This document shows, one piece after another, positions 52,959-60,812 of a stretch of DNA of 64,000 bases; position 1 is the first letter of the stretch; every line of letters begins with the position of its first letter. Both the position numbers and the translations under genes were made by a program. Where the stretch lies: positions 32,788-96,787 of the forward strand of contig JAFLTO010000011.1 of the NCBI GenBank assembly GCA_022510425.1, in the 5' to 3' direction. Origin of the DNA: Muribaculaceae bacterium (GTDB taxonomy: Bacteria > Bacteroidota > Bacteroidia > Bacteroidales > Muribaculaceae). The notes below the pieces were generated by a model, which worked only from the letters and a program-made list of their open reading frames with translations, had not been told where the DNA came from and ran no database searches.

Positions 52959-53344
52959 AAGCTTCAATATAAAAGAGGTTGCTATAAGGCTCAAAGATGC
53001 GTTGCTGTAAAGCTCATTTTAATTTATATAAAAAATGCCGGAAATTTAGTCCGACATTCTAAATTGATTAGGATATTTGTTTTATTTAATTGACTGAAAG
53101 AGCCGGTGAGCGGCCATATTGCTTTTTATAGGCTATAGAGAAATGGGAACGGTTCTTGAATCCAACCTCTAAATAGATGTCGTTGATTTTCTTCTTGCCT
53201 TCCTGTATCATAGCATGAGCCTTTTCAAGCCTTTTCTTAATAAGCCATTTTTGCGGGGACAGGTCACACACCTCAGCAAAATCTCTTTTGAATGAAGCAA
53301 GGCTTCTTCCAGTATAAAAGGCAAATTCCTCGATACTCATATCT
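52959..53344 (-). repeat. Right copy of the 385-bp direct repeat
   Basis: Partner of 47438-47823. This copy continues into the full AraC gene, while on the other side the homology ends 3 bp after the stop of the plus-strand AraC gene. Confidence 0.9.
52979..53016 (-). promoter_or_regulatory. Orphan operator copy without promoter
   Basis: Half-sites TTGCTATAAGGCTCA (52979) and TTGCTGTAAAGCTCA (53002). At the position of the -7 element (52949-52956) the sequence is no longer TAnnTTTG and no minus-strand gene follows, so it is a relic, though it could still bind the regulator. Confidence 0.65.
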
Positions 53345-53904
53345 TGCATGAAGTTCTGTTCCATAAATTGCATGATATCTATTTTCCAAGGATCGTTGAA
53401 GTCAAATAAAGTCGGATAGAATCTGTCATCAGCCTTGAGAACATAATTCAGAGCCTCCTTCATTTTCATCTCCACAAATTCTTCCGACGGTATTATGCCT
53501 CTGTCCGTGAAAGGGAATAAAGAGGTAAATAAGGATTCTACATATGGGGATTTTTCCATCTTTATAATAGCCTCATCGAATCTTTTTGCATTTTTCGGCA
53601 TGATCTTCTTATCGATAGTTCTGAAATATTCCCTGAGGAATTTCCTGTCAAAACGTACACTTATGGCTTTATAAGGTGCTTCTCCCAAAGTATGTTTATG
53701 AATCTTTACTTTGTTGTCTCTCTTCAAAAACACATATTCACCGGCATGAATAGTATGTTCGGTACCTGAGTCATTGATCTGAATCTCTCCCGAGTATACA
53801 AAAACAAGGGCATGTCTCGGAAGGCAATGTTCAGAAAGGGATTCATCCAATTGAAAACAACTGTAAATTATATCTTTGTAATTATATACACTCAGATCTT
53901 CCAT
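53086..53904 (-). CDS. AraC-family regulator, probable controller of the oxidoreductase regulon
   Basis: 272 residues. The N-terminal cupin-like domain (HALVFVYSGEIQINDSGTEH, AGEYVFLKRDNKVKIH) is followed by a C-terminal double helix-turn-helix (residues about 170-268, ASFKRDFAEVCDLSPQKWL and IYLEVGFKNRSHFSIAYKKQ). It is the last gene of the SDR-DMT-AKR-AraC operon (6-bp gap to the AKR), whose promoter carries the 23-bp-period operator; a second operator stood directly downstream before the rearrangement. Autoregulation plus control of the AKR at 46404 is the likely scheme. Its DNA-binding part is duplicated at 47565-47819. Confidence 0.88.
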   Translation of the reverse strand: MEDLSVYNYKDIIYSCFQLDESLSEHCLPRHALVFVYSGEIQINDSGTEHTIHAGEYVFLKRDNKVKIHKHTLGEAPYKAISVRFDRKFLREYFRTIDKKIMPKNAKRFDEAIIKMEKSPYVESLFTSLFPFTDRGIIPSEEFVEMKMKEALNYVLKADDRFYPTLFDFNDPWKIDIMQFMEQNFMQDMSIEEFAFYTGRSLASFKRDFAEVCDLSPQKWLIKKRLEKAHAMIQEGKKKINDIYLEVGFKNRSHFSIAYKKQYGRSPALSVN

Positions 53905-53910
53905 AGTTAA

Positions 53911-54708
53911 TCACCACCAATTAAAAAGACTTTTACCTTTTTCCAGTTTATTGATATCTTCCATTTCTCCTTTGTTAAGTTCAAAATCAAGGATATCTAT
54001 ATTTTCTTTCATTCTATCTTTATGTGTTGATTTAGGAATAATTGGTATTCCTCTTTGTATAAGCCATCTCAATGCGATTTGAGCAATGGTTTTATTATGA
54101 TGGCCGGCAATTTCTTTTAAAACAGGATTTTCAAAAATATTTCCTTTTGCACACGCAAGAGGCGACCAGGATTGAAGGACAGTTCCATATTCTTTCAACA
54201 TTTCTTGCATCGCCACCTGCTGACGGAATACGTGTGTCTCTATCTGATCAACAGCCGGAATAATCCTGCTGTTCTTAACAATGTCTTTGAAAGTTTCATC
54301 CAAAAAATTTGCAACACCGATAGATTTTACATAACCGCTTGGAATCGAATCTTCTAGAGCTACATAAATCTCTTTGTAATCTCCCGATGGTTCGTGAATC
54401 AAAAGAAGGTCTATATAGGTATCAAGTCGGTCAAGAGAGTGCTGGATTGAACGTAAAGTGTCATTATAGCCACGGGTTCCCCACACCTTTGTTGTAACAA
54501 ACAGTTCTTCCCTTGGAATACCAGACTCCAATACCGCTCTTCCTACTTGGGTTTCATTTCCGTAGCATTGGGCAGTATCGATTAATTTATATCCGACTTC
54601 CAATGCTTCTTCCACACATCTTTGTGTTATGGAAGAGGGAATCTGATAGACTCCATATCCAATCATCGGCATTTCTATGCCGTTATTCAGTTTAATCTTA
54701 TCTTTCAT
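53911..54708 (-). CDS. Aldo/keto reductase, 2,5-diketo-gluconate reductase-like
   Basis: 265 residues, slightly shorter than its paralogues at 50316 and 51180. Tetrad: LIDTAQCYGNETQ, FVTTKVWG, LLLIHEPSGDY; cofactor loop IIPKSTHKDRMKENI. It starts 1 bp before the end of the transporter gene and ends 6 bp before araC, so it is translated from the same message. Substrate unknown; co-regulation with an SDR suggests joint reduction of carbonyl compounds. Confidence 0.9.
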   Translation of the reverse strand: MKDKIKLNNGIEMPMIGYGVYQIPSSITQRCVEEALEVGYKLIDTAQCYGNETQVGRAVLESGIPREELFVTTKVWGTRGYNDTLRSIQHSLDRLDTYIDLLLIHEPSGDYKEIYVALEDSIPSGYVKSIGVANFLDETFKDIVKNSRIIPAVDQIETHVFRQQVAMQEMLKEYGTVLQSWSPLACAKGNIFENPVLKEIAGHHNKTIAQIALRWLIQRGIPIIPKSTHKDRMKENIDILDFELNKGEMEDINKLEKGKSLFNWW

Positions 54709-54709
54709 C

Positions 54710-55621
54710 TCAATTTAATCTTAAAATCATGATACCAACCACAACACAAATCAATCCCAAATATTGAACCGGCCTGATTCTTTTCTTGACGGTTCCGAAC
54801 CATCCGAATTTATCAATTGCCAAACTATTGGCCAGGAGTCCGCAAATGCTTGTCACTAACAATATCCCTATTCCGGTTTTAGAAGCGAAGAAGGCAAAAC
54901 CGGTTACAAAAGTACCTCCGATAATTCCACCGAGCCATGACCACCAGGGTCTGTCAAGTGAAAATATCTGTGGAATATGGACTCTGTTTGAAGGAATGAT
55001 TACAGCAATTGCAATAAGAACTATTGTGGCTGTAAAAAATGAAATGAAGGCGGCATGAACCGACGAATACAATCCTATCGACAACAGACTGTTCATTGAA
55101 GGTTGCATGGCAAATATGGCACCTCCGCTAAATCCAATTGCCTGCCATAAGAGTTTGTTATCCCCTTTCTTTCCTGATGATTTTTGCCATATCACCATAA
55201 ACATTCCAAGTAAAATTATCAGGACGGAAATGAATCTCAGAAATGTGAATGGAAATTGAGACGATTGGAGTAAACCGAAACTGTCTATGACAATACCCAT
55301 AATTATCTGACCCAACATCGGCATCAAGGCTGTTTGCATTGCTCCAAGTTTCGGGAAAATGATAATATTGACAGTAAGCCCCCATAAACCACATATTCCT
55401 CCGAGCCATGACCACCAAGGAAGCGTTGCAAACAATTCCCTGTCTATTAAGATTCCTCCTTTTTCACAAAGGGTTACAATCAGAAGAAAGATTGTTCCGA
55501 CTGAGAAAGAAACCAAGGAAGCTATAAATGGAGATACCACAGACTGTCGCAAACGGGAGTTCGCGGCAGTCTGTATTGGGGTTAACACACCTAAAAAGAA
55601 TATGGGTATCAGATACCACAT
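54710..55621 (-). CDS. DMT-superfamily transporter (duplicated DUF606/YdcZ type)
   Basis: 303 residues with about 10 membrane segments in two similar halves; both start with similar helix patterns (FFLGVLTPIQTAANSRLRQS and GFSGGAIFAMQPSMNSLLSI), and the WWSWLGGI block appears twice. DUF606 domains normally occur as single 140-residue units, so this is the fused form. Possibly an exporter for the compound that induces the operon. One bp from the downstream AKR. Confidence 0.82.
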   Translation of the reverse strand: MWYLIPIFFLGVLTPIQTAANSRLRQSVVSPFIASLVSFSVGTIFLLIVTLCEKGGILIDRELFATLPWWSWLGGICGLWGLTVNIIIFPKLGAMQTALMPMLGQIIMGIVIDSFGLLQSSQFPFTFLRFISVLIILLGMFMVIWQKSSGKKGDNKLLWQAIGFSGGAIFAMQPSMNSLLSIGLYSSVHAAFISFFTATIVLIAIAVIIPSNRVHIPQIFSLDRPWWSWLGGIIGGTFVTGFAFFASKTGIGILLVTSICGLLANSLAIDKFGWFGTVKKRIRPVQYLGLICVVVGIMILRLN

Positions 55622-55666
55622 TATCTTGTGTGGCTTTAATAATTTGTTTACAGAAAGTGTTTAAAT

Positions 55667-56434
55667 TTATTGCTTGTTATGATCTGCAAGGATTTTATAA
55701 ACCTCGCCCCAGAATTTACCTGAGTTTTCTTCGAATATTCCATATTTCACTTTTTGATCTTCATAGAATTTTGATGGTGCAACTTCAGGATACTCGTATG
55801 CATATTCCACCTTATCTCTCTTTTCATTCATCTGCCAATACATTTCTGCAATATTGTCAGCTGAAAAATACTTATCACCATTGATTGAGCCGCACACGGT
55901 AACAGTTCCGACAAATATACCTTTTTCCTTAAATTTGTTGTTGAGGATATAAGCCATGGAACGTAAGGCAGCCTTGTCGATTGAAAGAGGGATAAAACCA
56001 TCTGCTGGATAAAGTGCCAGACCTCCTCCTGTGAAAATTATCGCACCTTTCTTCGTGGCAAATTCATCATTTGTGAAAACCTCGATTGTTGTCCAGGCAC
56101 CGGCAACATCGGTCTTGAAATGATACACTAAATCTTCAGTTGTCAAATTTTCAGGATCAGGAGCAGTTATACCAACGTTATAAACCACTACATCAGGGGT
56201 TCCGAATTCGGATTTTATCCCCTCGAGCACCTCCTTGAATTTCTTATCTTCCGAAGAATCACCGATTGCAAAGGTGTTGTCGATGTTTTCCATATTTAGT
56301 TCATCACTCATCTTTACAAGGGATTCTTGGTTTCTGGCAACAAGAATTACAAAATAACCCTCTTTGCCAAATTTTTTTGCCACGCCATAACCTAATCCCG
56401 GACCGGCTCCGATAACTACGATTGTTTTCTTCAT
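55667..56434 (-). CDS. SDR-family oxidoreductase lacking the catalytic tyrosine
   Basis: 255 residues. The Rossmann motif is GAGPGLGYGVAKKFG (9-23). At the active-site position the usual YxxxK reads LSIDK (FIPLSIDKAALRS), so Lys is kept but Tyr is Leu; the Ser position is within FTGGGLAL. Such atypical SDRs may use another residue, bind ligand only, or act on unusual substrates. First gene of the SDR-DMT-AKR-AraC operon, with a leader of about 135 nt. Confidence 0.83.
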   Translation of the reverse strand: MKKTIVVIGAGPGLGYGVAKKFGKEGYFVILVARNQESLVKMSDELNMENIDNTFAIGDSSEDKKFKEVLEGIKSEFGTPDVVVYNVGITAPDPENLTTEDLVYHFKTDVAGAWTTIEVFTNDEFATKKGAIIFTGGGLALYPADGFIPLSIDKAALRSMAYILNNKFKEKGIFVGTVTVCGSINGDKYFSADNIAEMYWQMNEKRDKVEYAYEYPEVAPSKFYEDQKVKYGIFEENSGKFWGEVYKILADHNKQ

Positions 56435-56575
56435 TTTTCCTTAGTTCAAATTTTACTGGTGAATTGAGCATTTGCGAAATCGCAGTGAAAGTTTAGAGTA
56501 CATCAGCGGCTTTTGGTGAGCGGAGCGATGTAAAAAGCCAAGCTGGTGCTCGGTGCACTGCAAAATCTTTCTCTG

Positions 56576-56583
56576 CAAAGTTA
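56576..56583 (-). promoter_or_regulatory. -7 promoter element of the SDR-DMT-AKR-AraC operon
   Basis: TAACTTTG on the minus strand, 22 bp from the operator 56606-56643, the same spacing as at 47428-47458 and 50159-50189. Confidence 0.7.
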
Positions 56584-56605
56584 TATCAAAACAAAACATA
56601 CCATG

Positions 56606-56643
56606 TTGTTTTAAGGCTCAAAGTTATGTTGTTTTAAAGCTCA
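56606..56643 (-). promoter_or_regulatory. AraC-type operator, direct repeats with 23-bp period
   Basis: Half-sites TTGTTTTAAGGCTCA (56606) and TTGTTTTAAAGCTCA (56629), linker AAGTTATG. Together with the other sites this gives the consensus TTGnTnTAARGCTCA. Confidence 0.75.
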
Positions 56644-56856
56644 AAAAAAGTGACATCGGAAATTCCGGTGCCACCTTTACTTGCTTTTGCTGCGATGCTG
56701 TTAAAGCAACTAATCCCTTTTTATTTTTTAAGTTACCTGTTCTATCAATTAGAATGAACAGTATTTCAACCAATTGGATACAAACTGATATCTTTATGGT
56801 AGAGGGAAAAGTGTATATTATTATTTTTGTAAATAAGTTTTTGAAAATTTATGATT

Positions 56857-56946
56857 TACTTTATAATATACTTTTTCCCGTTAATGACATAAATACCGGC
56901 TTTAAGGTTATTTAAATCAGAGATTAAAAGATTCTATTAAGTATTA
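56857..56946 (-). pseudogene. C-terminal fragment of a secreted protein with a sorting-like tail
   Basis: The minus-strand frame ending at 56857 reads SDLNNLKAGIYVINGKKYI then IK and stop, a typical C-terminal tail of secreted Bacteroidetes proteins. An in-frame stop about 25 codons upstream and lack of other homology show that only the end survives. Confidence 0.55.
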
Positions 56947-56985
56947 TTCAAGGTAAGATTTTAATGAAGAGATTAAATAACACAG

Positions 56986-57876
56986 TTATATATTTACATT
57001 TATAACTTTCCATCCTTCCAGTTTTGTCTTCATCCAGTTGGCAACAAATTGACAACTTTGTCTAAGGGAATTAGAGAACATGTGATTGTCCCCTTCAATA
57101 AGTTTCAGCTGGCTCCCCTTGATATCTTCATGGTATCTTTCTGCATATGTATATGGGACAACTCTGTCATGAGTGCCTTGCAATATCAATGTCGGACCGG
57201 TAAATTTCCTCGCAGTTTCATATATCGGCAGTGTCATGGCTGTTTCAATGTATGACTTTCCAAGTTTCAAAGAACCGGCTTCCGGTGATCCGGGAAGTTC
57301 CACATAATCTCCCTGAATATTATACGGGTCATAATAAGCTCCCATAGTGCTTCCTCTTAAGGCATCATCTCGCAGGACAGCAGCCGGAGCCATCAATGCC
57401 TCTGCCTTAATGATTTTGTTTCCCAGTTCTCCTGCAACCATACTTACAACGACACCTCCCTGCGAGTGTCCTACAAGCCCTATTGATTCTACCCATGGTT
57501 GTTTCTGGGCCCATTTGATAACGTCCTTCAAATCTTCAATCTCATTCGGCACCGTCATATCTTGAAACAAACCCTCGCTCTTGCCATGTCCGTTAAAATC
57601 AAAACGGAGGGCTGCCATACCATTCCTGACAATATCATCGGCAAGATCCTTCTGCATCTCCGACTCACAATTTCCACTGAATCCGTGGCAGATTATCACC
57701 AAAGGATATTTCACATCCTTCTTCACTTCGTCGGGATATTGAAGCAAGGCATACAATTTACCTTTTGAACCTTCAAGCCACATCTGATGTACATCTTGTG
57801 AATAGCTCTTAAAACTTGTCATACTCGTTATCATTACTGTTAACACAAGAAAAACGTCCTTTATCGTGAATTTCAT
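56986..57876 (-). CDS. Secreted alpha/beta hydrolase (esterase/dienelactone hydrolase-like)
   Basis: 296 residues with a signal peptide (about 1-27, ending KSYSQ). HGFSG near 65 forms the oxyanion region, the nucleophile elbow is GHSQGG near 137-142, and Asp and His of the triad are likely in LQGTHDRVVPY and EGDNHMFS. Its closest general pattern is cinnamoyl/feruloyl-type esterases and related serine hydrolases. It stands alone between the SDR operon and the arginase fragment. Confidence 0.85.
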   Translation of the reverse strand: MKFTIKDVFLVLTVMITSMTSFKSYSQDVHQMWLEGSKGKLYALLQYPDEVKKDVKYPLVIICHGFSGNCESEMQKDLADDIVRNGMAALRFDFNGHGKSEGLFQDMTVPNEIEDLKDVIKWAQKQPWVESIGLVGHSQGGVVVSMVAGELGNKIIKAEALMAPAAVLRDDALRGSTMGAYYDPYNIQGDYVELPGSPEAGSLKLGKSYIETAMTLPIYETARKFTGPTLILQGTHDRVVPYTYAERYHEDIKGSQLKLIEGDNHMFSNSLRQSCQFVANWMKTKLEGWKVINVNI

Positions 57877-57934
57877 TTTTAAAGATTTAATATTTTAGAT
57901 TTTTCTCCCTATTAATATAAGTCATTCTGTTCCT

Positions 57935-58033
57935 TTAAGAATGGATAGGTAGTTCTACAGGAATATTCGGTATCCATCTTGCAATATCAGCCCCCTGCCA
58001 TTGAGGATAAACCAATCTTATCTTCTTTTCCAT
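57935..58033 (-). pseudogene. N-terminal fragment of an arginase/formimidoylglutamase-family gene
   Basis: From ATG 58033: MEKKIRLVYPQWQGADIARW then IPNIPVELPIHS and stop at 57935. The YPQWQG...IxxW(I/F)P start is that of Bacteroidetes arginase-family proteins; the rest is missing. Confidence 0.6.
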
Positions 58034-58115
58034 ACTACTTGTAATTTACAGCAAAATTAGAAAAATAATGGCACTAATTAAATAAGGGAGTGCGTCTCCG
58101 GACGAACCCCCTTTG

Positions 58116-58131
58116 GTACAATGCATTGTAC
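58116..58131. repeat. 16-bp perfect palindrome after the SDR gene
   Basis: gtacaatgcattgtac, 9 bp beyond the stop of the SDR gene, with a second small stem (cgtc/gacg) at about 58093-58104. It probably helps to end the long operon transcript, though no T-run follows. Confidence 0.45.
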
Positions 58132-58139
58132 AAAGTTCT

Positions 58140-58901
58140 TTAAACAGCAGTGTAACCTCCATCAACCGGGATTATAGCTCCGGTAACATATGAGGCTTCA
58201 TCACTTGCTAAAAAGATTGCGGCTGCATTTAATTCTCCTTCTCTTCCATAACGACCCAATGGAACGGTTCTTTTCATATATTCCTGGAAGAATTCTGTTT
58301 CGAGTGTATCCACTGTCAGTTCCGTAGCAAAATATCCGGGACAAATGGCATTGCAGGTTATGTTATATTTAGCCAGTTCTGCAGCCATAGCACGAGTCAT
58401 GTTCACCACTCCTCCTTTTGTAGCATGGTAAGCCACTACATCCATAGCTGTATTGCCAACTAAACCATACATGGAAGCAATGTTGATAATTCTTCCATAA
58501 TTATGCTTCTTCATTATGTTGCCGAAAGCACGGGAAACTTTAAATACACTTGTGAAATCAGTATCTACAGTGAAATCCCATTCTTCATCTGTTGTATCAA
58601 GGACACCGGTCCCTTTATTTGCTCCAGCACAATTCACAAGGATATCAACCTTGCCGAATTCTTCCTCAACAATGGCAGCGGCTCCATTCACAGATTCTGT
58701 ATTGGTAACATCGCATTTCACAGGGAAACATTTTACACCATATTTGAGACTGATTTCCTCAGCCAAAGCTTGAAGTTTTTCTATTCTTCTTGCTGTTATT
58801 ACTACATCAGCACCTTGTTCTGCAAATCCTTTTGCCATTTGTGCTCCCAGACCACTACTGGCACCGGAAACAACAGCAACTCTTCCTTTAAGACTAAACA
58901 T
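58140..58901 (-). CDS. SDR-family oxidoreductase (gluconate 5-dehydrogenase-like)
   Basis: 253 residues, classical SDR. Cofactor motif SGASSGLGAQMAKG (13-26), NCAGANKG, catalytic Ser in NIASMYGLVG, YHATK as YxxxK and the C-terminal GAIIPVDGGYTAV. It oxidises or reduces a small alcohol/ketone with NAD(P). Last gene of the operon that runs from the window end; 20 bp after the cupin gene. Confidence 0.88.
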   Translation of the reverse strand: MFSLKGRVAVVSGASSGLGAQMAKGFAEQGADVVITARRIEKLQALAEEISLKYGVKCFPVKCDVTNTESVNGAAAIVEEEFGKVDILVNCAGANKGTGVLDTTDEEWDFTVDTDFTSVFKVSRAFGNIMKKHNYGRIINIASMYGLVGNTAMDVVAYHATKGGVVNMTRAMAAELAKYNITCNAICPGYFATELTVDTLETEFFQEYMKRTVPLGRYGREGELNAAAIFLASDEASYVTGAIIPVDGGYTAV

Positions 58902-58921
58902 ATAAACTATATTTTTGGTAA

Positions 58922-59407
58922 TTACTGAATGTTATTGTAATATTCATCATCAACCGGTTCAAGCCATTCAGTTGATTCGTTTTCACCGGGAACAGAAAAA
59001 GCTAAATGAGAAAACCAACTGTCTTTCGCAGCCCCATGCCAATGTTTTACATTCGCAGGAATATTAATTACTGTCCCGGGAAGGATTTCAATAGGTTCTT
59101 TTCCTTCCTCCTGATACCAACCTCTACCACCGACACCGACCAACATCTGACCTCCGCCTTCTGTGGCATGATGAATATGCCAGTTGTTCCTACATGCCGG
59201 TTCAAAGGTTACATTCATGAATGGTATCTGAGATGTGCTTATTGGTGCCAGATAGCTTTGACCAATAAAATATTTGGCAAAACCGGTATTAGGTTCTCCG
59301 ATTGGAAAGAATATTTCTTTCTGATATTCTTCTTTTGTCTGTTGTGCCATCATATTTAAATTAAATGAAATTAATGCTATTATAATGAAAAAACTCTTCT
59401 TGATCAT
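58922..59407 (-). CDS. Secreted single-domain cupin
   Basis: 161 residues with a signal peptide (1-21, MMAQQ). Cupin motif 1 appears as NWHIHHATEGGGQMLVGVGG and motif 2 as PANVKHWHGAAKDSW, giving the His/Glu set for a metal. Homologues are often next to carboxymuconolactone decarboxylase-like or AKR genes. Its periplasmic location matches the exported reductases of the same operon. Function unknown. Confidence 0.82.
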   Translation of the reverse strand: MIKKSFFIIIALISFNLNMMAQQTKEEYQKEIFFPIGEPNTGFAKYFIGQSYLAPISTSQIPFMNVTFEPACRNNWHIHHATEGGGQMLVGVGGRGWYQEEGKEPIEILPGTVINIPANVKHWHGAAKDSWFSHLAFSVPGENESTEWLEPVDDEYYNNIQ

Positions 59408-59417
59408 AAAATTTTAT

Positions 59418-60266
59418 TTATTCAATTTCAATTAATTCATAATCTTGCGAACCGATTCCCATTTCCTCAAGATAATCCAGTAAATGCATTCCTTCTTTTT
59501 CGTCTATTCTTTTAACAAGATGATAGTTATTTGGAGCTTTTCGGATTAAATCTACACTCGCTTTGTCTAATGCAACAGGATCATTACTGGCAAGTATACC
59601 TATATCTTCCATTTCAGGAGCATGAGGGTGTCCATCGCAATCACAATCTACTGAAAGATTATTCAATACGTTTATAAATACTAAATTATCTTTACCATAA
59701 TAATCAATTGCAGCTTTTGAATATTCTGCTACATTTTCAAGAAATTCCTTACCTCCCAAGAATTCTCCGGAACCCTTAGGCCCATGGTGAACCTGAAGTT
59801 TACCATCTCTTGAAGCAATTCCTATTGCCATATTCTTGAAGGTTCCACCAAATCCGGCCATCATATGTCCTTTGAAATGTGCTATGGATACCATCGAGTC
59901 ATATCTGTTTATCCCTTCTCCTAAAAGGGCATACCTAAATCTCTTCCCACCGTTTACGGGTATAACTACAGAACCTTGATCATCGAGTATATCAATTGGA
60001 GCATACCCAAAGCCATGTTCTTTTGCCACCTCTATATGAGTCTTGGTCTTCGACCTTGGACCATAATAGACATTAGTCTCAACAAATGTTCCTTTCAAAC
60101 TTTCCACCAAAGGTCTAACCATTTCCGGATCAATAAAATTCGGATTACCGGGTTCCCCAAAATGGAGTTTGATAGCCACTTTCCCTTTGGGCTTCTTTCC
60201 TAATAGATAGAATAAATTTTGTAATCCTCTGGCAGAGATATCCCTGGTGAAATAAACTTTCTCCAT
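59418..60266 (-). CDS. DUF362 domain protein
   Basis: 282 residues. Blocks typical of DUF362 are KVAIKLHFGEPGNPNFI, TKTHIEVAKEHGF, AHFKGHMMAGFGGTFKNMAI, CDCDGHPHAPEMEDIGILAS and DPVALDKASVDLI. Many members carry an additional ferredoxin domain; this one does not. A Cys/His pair set (DCDCDGHPH) could bind a metal. No signal peptide. The family's role is not established, but it is repeatedly found with Fe-S redox genes. Confidence 0.82.
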   Translation of the reverse strand: MEKVYFTRDISARGLQNLFYLLGKKPKGKVAIKLHFGEPGNPNFIDPEMVRPLVESLKGTFVETNVYYGPRSKTKTHIEVAKEHGFGYAPIDILDDQGSVVIPVNGGKRFRYALLGEGINRYDSMVSIAHFKGHMMAGFGGTFKNMAIGIASRDGKLQVHHGPKGSGEFLGGKEFLENVAEYSKAAIDYYGKDNLVFINVLNNLSVDCDCDGHPHAPEMEDIGILASNDPVALDKASVDLIRKAPNNYHLVKRIDEKEGMHLLDYLEEMGIGSQDYELIEIE

Positions 60267-60269
60267 ATT

Positions 60270-60779
60270 TTATTTCTTTAAGGCATATTTAATAAAAGCG
60301 TAACCACCGAAAATTTGCAATAACATTCCCGGTATCCCTATCCTGAAATCCTGAAATCCTTTGACCAATGAACCTACGATGCCGCTTTCTATAAATGAAC
60401 CTGCTATCTGATAAAGTAAAACAACTGTTAAAAGATGAAGCAAGGTCACAGTTCTGAATTTATTAGCGATAAATGAAGCGGCAAAAGCAAGTATTACAGA
60501 TTTAATGATTATAGAAGGCAATACTGCTAATGGAGGCATACCGAACAGGATATGGTTTACCAACGGAGAGGCCAATGCTGTAAGAAGTCCGACTTTCCAT
60601 CCATATTTGTAAGCACCTATCAAGGTGAAGAAATAGATCGGAAGGAAAATAAAACCCCCGTCCGGAACTAAGTGACATATCTGTGGTAAAACTATGTTAC
60701 CAATGACAAAAAGAACAGCAAACCAATAGGTTTTTACATTGCTGTAACTTAGCGAGTAAAGATTTACTGTGTTATTCAT
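60270..60779 (-). CDS. ECF-transporter S-component-like membrane protein
   Basis: 169 residues with five to six membrane segments. The architecture and the FFTLIGAYKYGWKVGLLTAL and PPLAVLPSIIIKSVI stretches resemble substrate-binding S components of energy-coupling-factor vitamin transporters. No ECF ATPase or T component lies in the window. It begins 4 bp before the DUF362 gene. Substrate unknown. Confidence 0.7.
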   Translation of the reverse strand: MNNTVNLYSLSYSNVKTYWFAVLFVIGNIVLPQICHLVPDGGFIFLPIYFFTLIGAYKYGWKVGLLTALASPLVNHILFGMPPLAVLPSIIIKSVILAFAASFIANKFRTVTLLHLLTVVLLYQIAGSFIESGIVGSLVKGFQDFRIGIPGMLLQIFGGYAFIKYALKK

Positions 60780-60812
60780 TTGTTTATTTTTTTCAATTAT
60801 TTCTTAAATATT

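Larger units (their letters stand above)
56435..56985. other. Regulatory spacer with operator, structured leader and a gene fragment
   Basis: 551 bp. It contains the leader of the SDR operon (56435-56570) with stems ggctttt/aaaagcc (56508-56539) and tgcga/tcgca (56472-56483), the -7 element (56576-56583), the operator (56606-56643) and, on the minus strand at 56857-56946, the last codons of a lost secreted protein. Confidence 0.6.

Noticed and set aside
56553..56915. 120-codon plus-strand frame in the SDR operon leader region
   Set aside because: Cuts through the operator and promoter and reads as AT-rich noise; the minus-strand signals explain the region better.
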